Part shown: piece after piece, positions 63,513 through 64,000 of the stretch
Position numbering within the stretch: position 1 is the stretch's first letter
How the letters are laid out: each line of letters begins with the position of its first letter
Origin: Paraburkholderia sediminicola
GTDB taxonomy: Bacteria; Pseudomonadota; Gammaproteobacteria; Burkholderiales; Burkholderiaceae
Reading direction: 5' to 3'
DNA length: 64,000 nucleotides
Assembly (NCBI RefSeq): GCF_902859805.1
Contig: NZ_CADIKC010000001.1
Location: forward strand, 930,001 to 994,000
Program-made: the position numbers and the translations under genes
The notes under the pieces: model-generated
The model's input: the letters and a program-made list of their open reading frames with translations, nothing else
The model's database searches: none
What the model was told of the DNA's origin: nothing

Positions 63513-63529
63513 TATGCGAGTCTCGCATA
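63513..63529. promoter_or_regulatory. LysR-type palindromic T-N11-A box
   Basis: TATGCGAG-T-CTCGCATA is a perfect 17-bp palindrome. Its core TGCGAGTCTCGCA is T-N11-A, the classic LTTR form. It lies 15 bases after the lysR stop and 145 bases upstream of the symporter gene. Confidence 0.55.
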
Positions 63530-63673
63530 TCCCCATGCAGGACCCGCATTGAGTCTTTTTTGATCATCTCTATCATCCGTCCATACACAGAAACGTCGCT
63601 CCGCTAGCGGCGTTTTTGCCTCCTGCCAGCGTACGGTGGTCACGTCAGACCCTTGTGCGCCTTCCTCGGACTG

Positions 63674-64000
63674 ATGGAAATGAAAAACCGCCTAACGTTC
63701 TATATCGTGGTCGGCATGGTGCTCGGCGTGATTGTCGGTTACGTGTGCCATCGAACCGTAGCCGATGCTGCAGAAGCCAAAACAATCGCCGGTTACTTCT
63801 CGATCATTACCGATATCTTCTTGCGGCTTGTGAAGATGATTATCGCGCCGCTCGTCTTCGCCACGCTGGTGTCCGGGCTCGCCGGAATGGAAGGAACGAG
63901 CGACGTGCGCAGAATCGGGCTCAGGTCGGTGGGCTGGTTCGTGTGCGCCTCGCTTTTCTCGCTCGCCCTTGGCCTCGTTCTCGCGAATGCGTTGCAGCCT
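63674..64000 (+). CDS. Dicarboxylate/amino-acid:cation symporter, N-terminal part (cut by window edge)
   Basis: 109 codons run from ATG 63674 to the window end: MEMKNRLTFYIVVGMVLGVI, TM1, then DIFLRLVKMIIAPLVFATLV, the conserved TM2 segment of the DAACS family (GltP/DctA), and a third TM segment (WFVCASLFSLALGLVLANAL). These Na+- or H+-coupled carriers import C4-dicarboxylates or glutamate. An alternative start is ATG 63680. Probably controlled by the upstream LysR. Confidence 0.92.
   Translation, partial: MEMKNRLTFYIVVGMVLGVIVGYVCHRTVADAAEAKTIAGYFSIITDIFLRLVKMIIAPLVFATLVSGLAGMEGTSDVRRIGLRSVGWFVCASLFSLALGLVLANALQP

Noticed and set aside
1..64000. CRISPR arrays, tRNA or rRNA genes, intact insertion sequences, prophage
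   Set aside because: I looked for regular spaced repeats, cloverleaf-type and rRNA-like stretches, and transposase or integrase motifs, and found none I could support by eye. A tRNAscan or IS search would settle it.

Overview
The window looks like a piece of a Burkholderiaceae replicon, most likely Paraburkholderia or a close relative. The evidence is the high GC content, the Burkholderia-type DUF4148 protein, the set of LysR and AraC regulators paired with oxidoreductases, the chromosomal KfrA-like protein and the many small accessory operons. No rRNA, tRNA, CRISPR array, intact transposase, phage module or replication origin was seen. About 60 protein genes are supported. The two edge genes, psuG at the left and a dicarboxylate/amino-acid symporter at the right, are cut by the window.

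Layout. 0-6 kb: psuG (partial), a membrane-anchored leucine-rich-repeat protein, OmpW, and a large KfrA-like coiled-coil protein with three internal repeats. 6-9 kb: a GlxA-type AraC regulator divergent from a small muconolactone-isomerase-like protein, then a LysR regulator divergent from an HD-domain (PhnZ-like) protein. 9-14 kb: a maleate-isomerase/MFS operon, its LysR regulator and a D-2-hydroxyacid dehydrogenase. 13.7-24.3 kb: mixed housekeeping and stress genes (SbmA/BacA-like ABC exporter, DUF2235 lipase-like protein, Kup, a LuxR relic, SDR, YciH, VOC, DnaJ-like, chemoreceptor). 24.7-35.8 kb: the main catabolic locus. A ThDP enzyme converges on a six-gene coupled operon (2Fe-2S protein, FAD/BFD protein, DAO-type oxidase, DapA-like lyase, dihydropyrimidinase, FmdB zinc ribbon). 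That operon is divergent from a polar amino-acid ABC importer, and a GntR regulator lies alongside. The divergent promoter region and the gntR promoter share a GTATACG-N3-CGTATAC type operator, so these genes look like one regulon for uptake, ring opening, oxidation and C-C cleavage of an unidentified nitrogenous compound.

35.9-48 kb: an EAL-HDOD protein with a degenerate EAL domain, DUF1330 and YciI proteins, an FAD monooxygenase, two N-terminally truncated genes, an AraC regulator, an unusual PASTA-domain membrane protein with an unknown partner, and a LysR-controlled MDR/SnoaL/AKR group. 48-53 kb: GNAT, secreted hydrolase, AraC, class II aldolase and MHS transporter. 53.4-60 kb: a two-component system in an operon with a GFA protein, flanked by secreted proteins (two Tat-type hydrolases, a TlpA-like thioredoxin, DUF4148). 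A composite 76-77 bp element with three conserved blocks at fixed spacing occurs three times here, upstream of the hydrolase, the GFA/TCS operon and thioredoxin, and the DUF4148 gene. It is the best candidate for an undescribed regulatory system in the window. 60-64 kb: an aldo/keto reductase with divergent AraC regulator, then a LysR regulator with a palindromic T-N11-A box in front of the symporter.
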